The notes: generated by a model from the letters alone, not told the origin. Counted from the first letter of the stretch, positions 33,218 to 42,406 are shown. The stretch is 64,000 bases of DNA from Streptomyces sp. A1136 (GCF_004795055.1 NZ_SSBJ01000031.1:26876-90875); one strand, 5' to 3'. Translations and numbers: made by a program.

Positions 33218-36200
33218 ATGGACCCCGTCCCGACTACGCCCCAACCACCCGTCTCTCGCGAGGAGTTCGCGTCCGAACTGACTCGCCTGAGGGAGAAGGC
33301 CGACCTCACCGTCCGCGCCGTCGCCGCGCGCGTCGACGCACCGGGCGCCCACAGCACCATCGGCGGCTGGTTCGCCGGTCAGAACCTGCCGTCGATCGGC
33401 TCCCTCCCCTTGTTCCGGCGGGTCCTGCACGTCTGCGGGGTCACCGATCCGGCAGAGATCGAACGCTGGTTGGAACGGCTCGCGGAACTTCGCCGTTCAA
33501 GGGTCCTGCGCGTCGCGGGAGGCGCGTCCCCCTATCGGGGGCTCGCGGGCTTCGAGGAGCGGCACGCCGACTGGTTCTTCGGCCGCGATCACCTGCGCGC
33601 GGTCGTCGTGGAGCGGATCCTCTCCGAGGGCGCCGGTGTGCCCCGGCTGCTCGTCGGCGCCTCCGGGTCCGGCAAGTCCTCCCTCCTACGGGCCGGGGTG
33701 CTGCCCGTCCTCCGGGGCGAGCACGGCTTCACTCCGCTCCTGCTGGTGCCCGGCCGTGACCCGATGGGCGCCCTGGCCTCCGCCCTGCCCGCGCAGTGGA
33801 AGGCACGGGAGGAGCCGAAGTGGGCGGACGCGGCGGGCGATCCGCTCGAACTGGCCGCGCTGTTACAGGCGTCGGCCGCGCGGGAGGCCGTACGCGTCGT
33901 GGTGGCGGTCGACCAACTGGAGGAGGTGTTCACCACCTGCGCCGACCCGGGCGAGCGGGATCGGTTCCTGCGGTGCCTGGCCGCCCTCCCCTCCCCCGAC
34001 GTCCGCGTCGTGGGATGCCTGCGCGCCGACTTCTACGGCCAGGCCCTCGCCGAACTCCCCCTCGCGGCGGCCCTGCAGAACGGCCAGACGGTCGTGGGAG
34101 CGCTCGGCGAGGACGAGATCCGCGCCGTCGTCGGCGGGCCCGCGGCGAAGGCCGGTCTGGTCCTGGACGAAGGATTCGTCGACTTACTCCTCGCCGACCT
34201 GCGGGACTCCGGCCCCGGCTCGCTGCCGCTGCTGTCCCACGCGTTGCTGTCGACCTGGGAACGCGGGCGCGGCGCCACCTTGACCATCGCCGACTACCGG
34301 GCGGGAGGCGGGATGGCGGCGGCCGTCTCCGGGACCGCGGAAGAGGTGTACTCCGGGCTGACCGAATCCGAGTGCGCGCTGGCACGGCAGTTGTTCCTGC
34401 GGATGGTCGCCGTCGGGGACGGAGTGCCCGACACGCGCAGACTCCTGCCGCTGCCGCCGCCCACCGGTCGGCCCGATCGGGCCGGGCAGGTGTACGCAGT
34501 GCTGGAGCGCTTCGTCGACCGGCGCCTGGTCACGCTCGACGGCGACGGGGCGCGGATCACCCACGAGGCGTTGCTCCGCGCCTGGCCGCGGTTGCGCGGC
34601 TGGATCGACACCGACCGGGCGGGGCAGATCGTATGGCAGGACCTGACGCGTGACGCGGACCGCTGGCTCGCGCACGGCCGCGATCCCTCGCTGCTCTACC
34701 GGGGTACCCGGCTGGCCGTGGCTTCGGGTTGGGCGCGCGACAGTGGACGGGCCGCGGAACTGGACGCGCGGGAGAGCGGGTTCCTCGACGCGAGCCGCGA
34801 GGCGGAGGAGGTTCGCGTCCGACGCGAGCGGCGCGGGGCTCGGCGGATGCGCCGGCTGCTGGTGCTGCTGTCGGTGCTGATCGTCCTTTCGGGCGCGCTC
34901 ACCGGCGTCGCCGTGGTCCAGCGCCGTGACGCGGAGAGACAGCAGGCCGTCGCCCTGTCCCGGCTGGTGGCGGCGCGCGCCGAACGGCTGCGGGGCAGCG
35001 ACCTCGCCCTCGCCGCGCAACTCGCCCTGGTGGCGTACCGTACGGCGCCCACGGCCGAGGCACGGGCGGCTTTGATGGACGCCTCCGCGTTGCCGGCCGT
35101 GACCCGGCTGCTCGCGTTCCGGGGTGTCGTGCAGGCGGTGGCCCTCAGCCCGGACGGGCAGACCCTCGCCGCGGGGGGCCTGGACCACCAGGTCGCGCTG
35201 TGGGACCTGCGTGATCCGGAGCGTCCGAAGCCGCTGGGTACGGCGCCGGTCGCGTTCGCGGACACCGTGTACGCGCTGGCCTTCAGCCCGGACGGCCGGC
35301 GGCTCGCGGCCGGGTCCGGGGACGGCACCGTACGGGTGTGGGAGCCGGCGGGCCCGACCCCGGCGGCGAACCCGGCACGGGTGTTCAAGACATCGGACTC
35401 CGCCGTGTACGGGGTCGCGTTCGCCCCGGACGGCAAGGCGCTGGCCGCCGCGGGCGCCGACGGCGGCGTCCAAGTGTGGCCGGACTCGGCGGCTCCCGGC
35501 GCGGGAGGAGGCTCGGGGCCGGCGTCCACCGCCGCCGAGGCCGACGGCTCCACCGCCACCACCACGACCACCGCGACCACCGGCGTCCAGCGGCTCACCG
35601 GATTCACCGGGGCGGTGCACGCCGTCGCGTTCCGGCCGGGCCCCGGCCCGGCGCTGCTCGCCGCGGGGGGCGCGGACGGCTCCGTACGCCTGTGGGACCT
35701 CGCCGATCCGGGCCGGCCGCTCCCCTATGGGCAGCCGCTGACCGGGGCGGCCGGCCCGGTGTTCGCGCTGTCCTTCAGCGCCGACGGCGCCCGACTGGTC
35801 GCCGGGAGCCAGGACCGGTCCACGCGGGAGTGGACCGTACCCGCACCGGGCTCCGACCCGGCGGCCCCCGCGGTGATCGGTGGGGCTCCGGCCGCCCCCG
35901 ACGGGCCGGCCAGTTACGTCAACGCCGTCTCCTACAGCCCTGACGGGCAGTGGCTGGCGACGGGCAGCGCGGACAACCAGGTGCGCCTGTACGACGCGCG
36001 GACACGCGCCCTCGCCGCGGTGTTCCCCCACCCGGGACCTGTCACCTCGCTCGCGTTCCACCCCGGCGGCCGGCAACTGGTGACGGGCGCCGCCGACGGG
36101 ACCGTACGCCTGTGGCATCTTCCTCCCCGCCCGTTGCGCGGCTTCCAGGGCACGGTCAACGCGATCGGGTTCGCGCCGGGCGGGAAGCTGCTCGCCGTCG

Positions 36201-37177
36201 CGGGGCGCGACGTACAGCTGTGGGACGTCTCCGATCCCTGGACCCCGCGCCCCGTCGGGCCGCCCCTGACGAATCCCACGGGATACTCGGCGACGGTCTC
36301 CTTCACCCCGGACGGCCGCACCCTCGCCGTCGGTGGCCGGGAGGGCAGGCTGTGGCTCTGGGACGTCTCCCGCCCGGACCGCGCCGTGACCTACGGCGAA
36401 CCGCTGACGGGCGGCGCCGGAACCATTCAGTCCGCGGCCTTCGACCGGACCGGCCGGATGCTCGCCGTGGGCAGCGAGGGGCGGACCGTGCGCGTGTGGG
36501 ACACGGCGGACCCGGCGCGACCCCGGCTCTCCGCCGAGTTGTCGGAGCCGACGAACTACGTCAACTCGGTGGCCTTCAGCCCGGACGGACGGCGGCTCGC
36601 CGCCGGCACGGTCGACAAGCAGGTGCTGCTGTGGCGACTGCCGCCGGCCGGCGGCCGACCGGTGGCGGAGTCCACCCTGCGCGGGCCCGGCAGCTACGTC
36701 ATGTCCGTCGCGTTCAGCCCCGACAGCCGGACCCTGGCCGCCGGCACGGCGGACCGGGACGTGTGGTTGTGGGACGTGAGCGGGGACAAGCCCCGTGCCG
36801 CCGGGCCGACGCTGACGGGGCCGAGCGGCTACGTGTACGCCCTCTCGTTCGGCCCGGAGGGCAAGACGCTCGCCGCGGCCGGTACGGATGGCACGGTGTG
36901 GTTGTGGGACACCGCCCACCCCGCCGGCGCCGCCGACCCCGGGCGTCCTCGGGTCGGCGCCGTGTTGAGCGGACTGGGCGGCAAGGCGTACGCGGTCGCG
37001 TACAGCCCGGACGGGCGCTCCCTCGCGGCGGGCGGCGCGGGCCCGGTGGCCCTGCTGTGGACACGGGACGAGGAGGAGATCGCCCGGCACGTGTGCGCGC
37101 GGGCCGGGACGGCCGTCACCGCCCAGGAGTGGGCCAAGCTCGTTCCCGGTCTGCCGTACGCGCCGCCGTGCCGGTGA
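33218..37177 (+). CDS. HTH-nSTAND-WD40 repeat protein
   Basis: 1319-residue signal-transduction protein. Residues about 12-90 form an XRE-like HTH (EEFASELTRLREKADLTVRA). An nSTAND1 NTPase follows: SPYRGLAGFEERHADWFFGR, Walker A GASGSGKSSLLRAG (about 145-158), and VVVAVDQLEEVF as Walker B (about 228-239). After a helical arm there is one transmembrane helix (LLVLLSVLIVLSGALTGVAV, about 548-567). The rest holds 14 WD40 units, each with an AFSPDG-like turn, enough for two seven-bladed propellers, with a low-complexity threonine insert near 770-790. Such proteins oligomerise on ligand binding to the propeller; targets are unknown. Many paralogues exist in Streptomyces. The membrane helix puts the propellers on the opposite side from the HTH if taken literally. 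Confidence 0.9.
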   Translation: MDPVPTTPQPPVSREEFASELTRLREKADLTVRAVAARVDAPGAHSTIGGWFAGQNLPSIGSLPLFRRVLHVCGVTDPAEIERWLERLAELRRSRVLRVAGGASPYRGLAGFEERHADWFFGRDHLRAVVVERILSEGAGVPRLLVGASGSGKSSLLRAGVLPVLRGEHGFTPLLLVPGRDPMGALASALPAQWKAREEPKWADAAGDPLELAALLQASAAREAVRVVVAVDQLEEVFTTCADPGERDRFLRCLAALPSPDVRVVGCLRADFYGQALAELPLAAALQNGQTVVGALGEDEIRAVVGGPAAKAGLVLDEGFVDLLLADLRDSGPGSLPLLSHALLSTWERGRGATLTIADYRAGGGMAAAVSGTAEEVYSGLTESECALARQLFLRMVAVGDGVPDTRRLLPLPPPTGRPDRAGQVYAVLERFVDRRLVTLDGDGARITHEALLRAWPRLRGWIDTDRAGQIVWQDLTRDADRWLAHGRDPSLLYRGTRLAVASGWARDSGRAAELDARESGFLDASREAEEVRVRRERRGARRMRRLLVLLSVLIVLSGALTGVAVVQRRDAERQQAVALSRLVAARAERLRGSDLALAAQLALVAYRTAPTAEARAALMDASALPAVTRLLAFRGVVQAVALSPDGQTLAAGGLDHQVALWDLRDPERPKPLGTAPVAFADTVYALAFSPDGRRLAAGSGDGTVRVWEPAGPTPAANPARVFKTSDSAVYGVAFAPDGKALAAAGADGGVQVWPDSAAPGAGGGSGPASTAAEADGSTATTTTTATTGVQRLTGFTGAVHAVAFRPGPGPALLAAGGADGSVRLWDLADPGRPLPYGQPLTGAAGPVFALSFSADGARLVAGSQDRSTREWTVPAPGSDPAAPAVIGGAPAAPDGPASYVNAVSYSPDGQWLATGSADNQVRLYDARTRALAAVFPHPGPVTSLAFHPGGRQLVTGAADGTVRLWHLPPRPLRGFQGTVNAIGFAPGGKLLAVAGRDVQLWDVSDPWTPRPVGPPLTNPTGYSATVSFTPDGRTLAVGGREGRLWLWDVSRPDRAVTYGEPLTGGAGTIQSAAFDRTGRMLAVGSEGRTVRVWDTADPARPRLSAELSEPTNYVNSVAFSPDGRRLAAGTVDKQVLLWRLPPAGGRPVAESTLRGPGSYVMSVAFSPDSRTLAAGTADRDVWLWDVSGDKPRAAGPTLTGPSGYVYALSFGPEGKTLAAAGTDGTVWLWDTAHPAGAADPGRPRVGAVLSGLGGKAYAVAYSPDGRSLAAGGAGPVALLWTRDEEEIARHVCARAGTAVTAQEWAKLVPGLPYAPPCR

Positions 37178-37350
37178 GCCGGTCACGCCGGGCCCGGGGT
37201 GTACGGAGTTGTACGGAGCGCCGTACGGGCATGGTCGACCTGCGGTTTCGTCCTTCCCCCGGCCGCCGCCGGGATGGCTCTCTGGTGGAGCGCCGCCGGG
37301 TCCGCCGGGGCGCCGCACCACCACCGTGAGTCTTCCGAAGGAGAACGACG

Positions 37351-37707
37351 ATGCGCATGACGACCACCACCCCGCGGTCCCGGGCCGGACTGGCCGCCGC
37401 CGCGGCAGCCGTGGCGCTGACCGCTCTGCTCGCCGGCGCCGGCGGCGCCGACGCGGCCGGCAGCTACATCTCCTCGAACAGCGGCGGGGCGAACGAGCGC
37501 ACCTGCGCCGACACCGGGTGCGGTTCGCTCGGTTACCTGTCCAACGGCACGGGCGTCACGATGCTGTGCTGGCTGGACAGCCAGTGGGTGTACCCGCCGA
37601 GCTCCAACTACGCCTCCAACCGCTGGTTCCGCGTCTCCGGCCCCGTGGGGACCGGCTACGTCCACTCGTCACTGGTGGCCGGCCAGACCAGCGTCGGACA
37701 CTGCTGA
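37351..37707 (+). CDS. Secreted SH3-like domain protein
   Basis: 118-residue precursor from ATG 37351, with AAGGAGA upstream. A signal peptide (RAGLAAAAAAVALTALLAG, cleavage near GADAAG) releases an about 80-residue domain with four or more cysteines: NERTCADTGCGSLGYLSNGT, GVTMLCWLDSQWVYPP, NRWFRVSGPVGTGYVHSSLV. The beta-strand pattern and GYV-HSSLV ending match bacterial SH3b-like domains of exported Streptomyces proteins, expected to bind cell wall or act as small stable extracellular modules. Similar in design to the outer domain of the receptor kinase at 18143-19777, though not closely related in sequence. Confidence 0.75.
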   Translation: MRMTTTTPRSRAGLAAAAAAVALTALLAGAGGADAAGSYISSNSGGANERTCADTGCGSLGYLSNGTGVTMLCWLDSQWVYPPSSNYASNRWFRVSGPVGTGYVHSSLVAGQTSVGHC

Positions 37708-37709
37708 CG

Positions 37710-37913
37710 CTACTGCTCCGTCGAGGGGTTCTCCGCCGTGTGCAGGGCTTGGGCGGCGATGGTGATCGCCTCTTGGTCGTGACCCGCGGCCTTCGCCGTC
37801 CGGGCCTGGCTCAGGGACACACCCAGCAGTTCCTTGGTGTGTTCCGGCAGGGAGCGGGACGCCAAGGTCTCTTCCAGTTTCCGGATGGTGTCCGCGGCCA
37901 AGTCGTCGGGCAT
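37710..37913 (-). CDS. Small helical hypothetical protein
   Basis: 67 residues from ATG 37911-37913, with AGAGG seven bases upstream. Almost wholly helical: DTIRKLEETLASRSLPEHTK, LLGVSLSQARTAKAAGHDQ, EAITIAAQALHTAE. It looks like a TPR-like hairpin pair and carries no catalytic or membrane motif. It is convergent with the preceding SH3-like gene, whose stop lies two bases away. Confidence 0.6.
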   Translation of the reverse strand: MPDDLAADTIRKLEETLASRSLPEHTKELLGVSLSQARTAKAAGHDQEAITIAAQALHTAENPSTEQ

Positions 37914-38090
37914 CGGGCGGCCTCTCGTGCTCGTGGGTCACGCGCGTGGACGCGTATCCGTCGATCGCTTCCCTCGCTCGTTTCCGTCGATCAAGGGTTG
38001 TGACGGTGCCACGCCACGGCCGACGGAACAAGGGGCCGGCGACCGAACCACTCTCATGCGTGACCGGGGTGACCTCCCCGGCCCAGCGCG

Positions 38091-38122
38091 AGCCCGCCGC
38101 GGGGTGACCCGCGGCGGGCTTT
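38091..38122 (+). terminator. Strong orphan hairpin with T-rich end
   Basis: AGCCCGCCGCGGG (38091-38103), loop GTGA, then CCCGCGGCGGGCT (38108-38120) and TTCC. A 13-bp perfect stem. No protein gene ends just before it; the 433-bp gap (37914-38346) between a minus-strand gene start and the MarR gene otherwise holds only MarR half-sites near its right end. It may terminate an unannotated transcript reading rightwards. Confidence 0.6.
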
Positions 38123-38297
38123 CCGCGCGTCCCGCGCCGCCCGCCCGGTGGCACGTTCGCACGGGGCTTCGCCCCTCGGGCATGTCTTCCAGCCGTGGGA
38201 CCGGTTCCACGCAGGCCCTCATCTGCGGGTTTACAGTCCCCGGTGCTTGCCTTTGCGAAGGTTTTAGGACGCGGGGACCGCCTTCAGTTTGCGTGGA

Positions 38298-38331
38298 GCA
38301 ACCAACTACTTCTACGGTTGCCTAGAGCAAC
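38298..38331. promoter_or_regulatory. MarR-type operator half-sites
   Basis: Three half-sites occur just upstream of the marR start: GCAACC (38298-38303), GGTTGC (38316-38321) and GCAAC (38327-38331). The last two form GTTGCCTAGAGCAAC, a perfect inverted repeat around a five-base centre. Location 16 bp before the start codon implies autoregulation. Confidence 0.7.
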
Positions 38332-38346
38332 GAAACGGGAGGCGTG

Positions 38347-38829
38347 ATGGCGGAGCGCACGCAGTACGAGGAACTGGCTCGCGAGCTCAGCGCCATCGGC
38401 GCGGTCAAGAGGGACATGGCGCGGATACTGCCGCACGACTGTCCCGCCGGTTCCGCCGCCGTCCTGACCCTGCTCGACCGGCACGGCGACATGCGGATGA
38501 GCAGGCTCTCCGAGCTGCTCTCCGTCGACACGTCGGTCACCAGTCGCCACGTCACGCACGTCGCGGACCGCGGCTGGATCGAACGGTCCCCGGACCCGGG
38601 CGACCGGCGCTCACGCATTTTGCGCCTCACCCCGGCCGGGCAGGAGCGGCTCGACGAGCTCTCCCGGCGCACGTCGCAGCTTCTCGCCGAACGGCTGAGC
38701 GACTGGTCCGACGACGAGGTCGGCGGCCTGATCCGGCTCATGACCCGGCTGCGCACGAGCTTCGGCGACTGCCGCTCGACCGGGCGGCTCCCGCACGCGA
38801 ACGAACCGACCACCCGTACACCCGCATAA
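38347..38829 (+). CDS. MarR family transcriptional regulator
   Basis: 160 residues from ATG 38347, with GGGAGG four bases upstream (GTG 38344 is possible). The winged HTH is typical: AAVLTLLDRHGDMRMSRLSE, LLSVDTSVTSRHVTHVADRG as recognition helix region, and the wing IERSPDPGDRRSRILRLTPA. It is followed 17 bp downstream by an MFS exporter gene, so it most likely represses itself and the exporter until an effector (often a phenolic or toxic compound) releases it. Operator half-sites lie directly upstream. Confidence 0.9.
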   Translation: MAERTQYEELARELSAIGAVKRDMARILPHDCPAGSAAVLTLLDRHGDMRMSRLSELLSVDTSVTSRHVTHVADRGWIERSPDPGDRRSRILRLTPAGQERLDELSRRTSQLLAERLSDWSDDEVGGLIRLMTRLRTSFGDCRSTGRLPHANEPTTRTPA

Positions 38830-38845
38830 GAACGTTAGGAAGCCC

Positions 38846-41359
38846 ATGGCAACGACCACACCAGCCGGTGTGCGGGCCTCTCACGCCAAGCACGGAGGCG
38901 GCGGCGTCCACGAGCACGCCCCGATGACGCACCGGCAGATCATGGAGGCTCTCTCCGGACTGCTGCTCGGCATGTTCGTGGCGATCCTGTCCTCCACGAT
39001 CGTCTCCAACGCCCTCCCCCACATCATCGGCGACCTCGGCGGCGGCCAGTCCGCCTACACCTGGGTCGTCACGGCCGCCCTGCTGTCCATGACGGCCGCC
39101 ACCCCCCTGTGGGGCAAGCTCTCCGACCTGTACAGCAAGAAGGCACTGGTCCAGATAGCGCTGGTCATCTACGTGCTGGGATCGGCCGTCGCCGGCATGT
39201 CCCAGAACGCGGGCATGCTGATCGCCTGCCGCGTGGTGCAGGGCATCGGCGTCGGCGGCCTGTCCGCCCTCGCCCAGATCGTGATGGCGGCGATGATCTC
39301 CCCGCGCGAGCGTGGCCGTTACAGCGGCTACCTGGGGGCCACCTTTGCAGTCGCCACCGTCGGCGGCCCGCTGCTCGGCGGTGTCATCACCGACACCGAC
39401 TGGCTGGGTTGGCGCTGGTGCTTCTACGTCGGCGTCCCCTTCGCGATCATCGCCCTGATCGTCCTCCAGAAGACCCTCCACCTCCCCGTCGTCAAGCGCG
39501 AGGTCAAGGTCGACTGGAGCGGCGCGTTCTTCATCTCCGCCGCCGTCTCCCTGCTCCTGCTGTGGGTCACCTTCGCCGGCGACAAGTACGACTGGCTGTC
39601 GTGGCAGACGTATGCGATGGTCGGAGGCTCGCTGGTGCTCGGCGCGCTGTTCGTCCTCGTCGAGTCGAAGGCCCGCGAGCCGATCATCCCGCTGCGGCTG
39701 TTCCGCAACCGGACCATCGCCCTGTCGTCGATCGCTTCCCTGTTCGTCGGTGTCGCCATGTTCACCGGCACCGTCTTCTTCAGCCAGTACTTCCAGCTCG
39801 CGCGTGACAAGTCCCCGACCATGTCGGGCGTGATGACGATCCCGATGATCGCCGGACTGTTCGTCTCCTCCACCGTCTCCGGGCAGGTCATCACCAAGAC
39901 CGGCCGGTGGAAGGCGTGGCTGCTGTGCGGTGGCGTACTGGTGACGGCGGGCCTCGGCCTGCTCGGCACGATCCGCTACGACACGACGTACTGGCACATC
40001 GCGATCTTCATGGCGCTGCTGGGCCTCGGCATCGGCATGATGATGCAGAACCTGGTGCTCTGCACGCAGAACCAGGTGGCGCCGTCCGACCTCGGCTCCG
40101 CCAGTTCCACGGTGACGTTCTTCCGCTCCCTCGGCGGTGCGATCGGTGTCTCCGCGCTCGGCGCGATCATGGCCAACCGGATCACCCACTACGCCAAGGA
40201 AGGGCTCGCCACCCTCGACCCGAAGTACGCGGCCGCCGCGGGGCAGCAGAGCTCCGGCAGCAGCATCCCGGACATGAACAGCCTGCCCGGCCCCCTGCGC
40301 ACCGTGATGGAGAGCGCGTACGGCCACGGCATCGCGGACGTGTTCCTGATCGCCGCGCCGCTCGCGCTGATCGCCTTCCTCGTGACGCTGTTCATCAAGG
40401 AGGTCCCGCTGCGGACGTCGGGCGGAATGGCGCAGGCGTCCCAGGCCGCGCAGGCCGCGCGGGAGACCCAGGTCTCCCGGGAGGTCCCGGCTCCCCGTGC
40501 CGAGGCGGAAGCGGACACCCAGGCCGAGGGCCCGACTCTCGCGGACGCCGCGTCGCCCGTGGCCGCGACGACCGACGCGGGGGCGGGGTCCCTGCCCGAC
40601 GGCGTCCCGGTACGGGGCCACGTGCGCGGGGCCGAGAACGCCCCCGTGCCGCAGGCCGCGGTGACCCTGATCTCGCTCGCGGGACGCCAGCTCGGCCGGT
40701 CGGTCGCACAGGCCGACGGCGCGTACGCCGTCAGCGCGCCGGGCAGCGGCTCGTACGTGCTGATCGCGGCCGCCGACGGGTTCCAGCCGCGGGCCTCGAC
40801 GATCGTCGTCAACGGCGAGCCCGTCGCCTACGACATCCTGCTGAGCGGGACGAGCGGTCTGAGCGGCGTCGTACGGACCGCCGAGACCGGGACCCCGGTC
40901 GAGGGCGCCGTGGTCATCGTGACCGATGTGCGCGGGGACGTGCTGGCCGCCGGAGGCACGGACGGACAGGGCGCGTTCGGCTTCGCCGAGCTGGTGCCCG
41001 GCTCCGTGACCATCGCCGTGAACGCCCCCGGGCGCCGCCCGAAGGCCCTGCACGTCGAGGTAGGCGGGGCGGGCGTCACCCGGGTCGAGATCGAGCTGAG
41101 CTCGGGCGCCCAGGTGCAGGGTGTCGTCCGGGCGCCGGGCGGACCCCTCGGCGACGCGCGGGTCACGCTGGTCGACGCCGCCGGCAACGTGATCGCCACC
41201 GCGCGGACCGGCGCGGACGGCGCGTACGCCTTCACCGACCTGGACAGCGGCGACTACACCGTCATCGCGACGGGGTACCCGCCGGTGGCGACGGCGCTGA
41301 CCGTGAGCGGTCGCGGCGTCGACGACCACGACATCGAGCTCGCCCACCCCGGCGAGTAG
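38846..41359 (+). CDS. DHA2-type MFS exporter fused to three carboxypeptidase-regulatory-like repeats
   Basis: 837 residues. The first about 530 are a 14-helix drug:H+ antiporter: motif A GKLSDLYSKKALVQ, motif C-like ATFAVATVGGPLLGGVI, and WRWCFYVGVPFAIIAL are all present. After a Pro/Ala linker (about 540-585) three about 75-residue beta-sandwich repeats follow (590-665, 670-745, 750-825), each in the pattern G-x-V-x-G-V plus GAYAFTDLDSGDYTVIATG. These match the CarboxypepD_reg/CnaB-like fold, rare on MFS proteins. The same repeat occurs at the start of the next gene product. In DHA2 proteins the C-terminus is cytoplasmic, so the repeats should face inward. Probably controlled by the MarR gene 17 bp upstream. 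Confidence 0.88.
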   Translation: MATTTPAGVRASHAKHGGGGVHEHAPMTHRQIMEALSGLLLGMFVAILSSTIVSNALPHIIGDLGGGQSAYTWVVTAALLSMTAATPLWGKLSDLYSKKALVQIALVIYVLGSAVAGMSQNAGMLIACRVVQGIGVGGLSALAQIVMAAMISPRERGRYSGYLGATFAVATVGGPLLGGVITDTDWLGWRWCFYVGVPFAIIALIVLQKTLHLPVVKREVKVDWSGAFFISAAVSLLLLWVTFAGDKYDWLSWQTYAMVGGSLVLGALFVLVESKAREPIIPLRLFRNRTIALSSIASLFVGVAMFTGTVFFSQYFQLARDKSPTMSGVMTIPMIAGLFVSSTVSGQVITKTGRWKAWLLCGGVLVTAGLGLLGTIRYDTTYWHIAIFMALLGLGIGMMMQNLVLCTQNQVAPSDLGSASSTVTFFRSLGGAIGVSALGAIMANRITHYAKEGLATLDPKYAAAAGQQSSGSSIPDMNSLPGPLRTVMESAYGHGIADVFLIAAPLALIAFLVTLFIKEVPLRTSGGMAQASQAAQAARETQVSREVPAPRAEAEADTQAEGPTLADAASPVAATTDAGAGSLPDGVPVRGHVRGAENAPVPQAAVTLISLAGRQLGRSVAQADGAYAVSAPGSGSYVLIAAADGFQPRASTIVVNGEPVAYDILLSGTSGLSGVVRTAETGTPVEGAVVIVTDVRGDVLAAGGTDGQGAFGFAELVPGSVTIAVNAPGRRPKALHVEVGGAGVTRVEIELSSGAQVQGVVRAPGGPLGDARVTLVDAAGNVIATARTGADGAYAFTDLDSGDYTVIATGYPPVATALTVSGRGVDDHDIELAHPGE

Positions 41360-41366
41360 ACGGGCG

Positions 41367-41420
41367 CCGGTCCGTGGGGCGCGTCCCGAGAAGGCGCGCC
41401 CCACGGACCGGTTCTCTTTT
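41367..41420 (+). terminator. Rho-independent terminator after MFS exporter
   Basis: A 17-bp perfect stem (41367-41383 with 41395-41411) around an 11-base loop, followed by TTCTCTTTTTC. This is one of the most orthodox terminators in the window. It lies between the exporter and the YceI gene, so the latter needs its own promoter or read-through. Confidence 0.9.
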
Positions 41421-41455
41421 TCGGCTGACTCGACATGCTTCAGGGAGAAAACGGG

Positions 41456-42277
41456 ATGGGACTCACCGCACGTGTCCGCACGCGGGACGGATGGGCCGTG
41501 TCGCACGCGGTCGTCACGGTGACGGACATGACGGGCACACAGGTCGTACGCGCGGAAGCCGACGCCGAAGGCGCCGTGCGCGACACCACCGCGCTGGCGC
41601 CGGGCGCTTACACGGTCATAGTCACGGCGGTCGGATACGCGCCCACCGCGTCGAGCACGATCGTGACGGCGAGCGGGCGCGCCGAGATCGGCAGTGTGGT
41701 CCTCGCCCGGCAGGGGGGCTCCGAACTGCCGCCGCCGGGACCGTGGACCATCGACCCGGCGCACTCGTCGGTGGCGGCCGTCGCCCAGCACCTGGGCATC
41801 TCCAGCGTGCACGGCCGCTTCACCGACTTCGCCGGTCGGATCGTGATCGACCCGCGGGACGTGACCGCGTCCCGGGTGGAGGCGGTGATCAAGGCCGCCT
41901 CCATCGACACGGGCAACGGCATGCGGGACGGGCACCTCAAGTCGCCGGACTTCCTGGACGTGGAGGCGTACCCGGAGATCACGTACCGCTCGACGGGGCT
42001 GACCCCGGCCGGCCCCGACCGCTGGACGGTCCACGGCGACCTCACCCTGCGCGGCGTCGTACGCCCCGTCGACCTGGCCCTGGCCTACTCGGGCACCGGC
42101 GCCGACCCCTGGGGCGGCACGCGCGCCGCGTTCCGTGCCACCGCCGAACTCCACCGCGAGGACTTCGCGATGAACTACAACCAGGTCGTCCAGGCGGGGA
42201 TCGCCGCCATCGGCGCGACGCTGAAGGTGGAGCTGGACATCCAGGCCGTGCGGGGTGAGTCACTGCCGCGGGCCTGA
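41456..42277 (+). CDS. YceI-like protein with N-terminal beta-sandwich repeat
   Basis: 273 residues from ATG 41456, with GGAG eight bases upstream. Residues 1-85 form one carboxypeptidase-regulatory-like repeat (VSHAVVTVTDMTGTQVVRAE and APGAYTVIVTAVGYAPTAS), close in pattern to those at the C-terminus of the preceding MFS exporter. The rest is a YceI lipocalin-like domain: WTIDPAHSSVAAVAQHLGIS, SSVHGRFTDFAGRIVIDP, KSPDFLDVEAYPEITYRS and FAMNYNQVVQAGIAAIG. YceI proteins bind isoprenoid or other lipids in a beta-barrel. No signal peptide is present, unlike many YceI proteins, so it should be cytosolic, on the same side as the exporter's repeats. Confidence 0.88.
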   Translation: MGLTARVRTRDGWAVSHAVVTVTDMTGTQVVRAEADAEGAVRDTTALAPGAYTVIVTAVGYAPTASSTIVTASGRAEIGSVVLARQGGSELPPPGPWTIDPAHSSVAAVAQHLGISSVHGRFTDFAGRIVIDPRDVTASRVEAVIKAASIDTGNGMRDGHLKSPDFLDVEAYPEITYRSTGLTPAGPDRWTVHGDLTLRGVVRPVDLALAYSGTGADPWGGTRAAFRATAELHREDFAMNYNQVVQAGIAAIGATLKVELDIQAVRGESLPRA

Positions 42278-42406
42278 CCAGAGGCCGGGGTCCCCGGTGC
42301 GCGACGCCGCGGCGCCATCGGCAGGCGGGGGCCGGGCCCGGGCGGCGTGGCGGCCTCCGCCGGTGGGCCCGGGACGCGGTGCCGCTCCTCGCGGGTCCGG
42401 GGCGCC

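Noticed and set aside
34184..37324. Minus-strand open frame of about 1000 codons over the WD40 region
   Set aside because: Repeat-driven antisense frame with no sensible protein composition.
38738..42154. Minus-strand open frame of about 1100 codons over the MFS exporter and YceI genes
   Set aside because: Antisense artefact; the plus-strand genes have clear domain matches.
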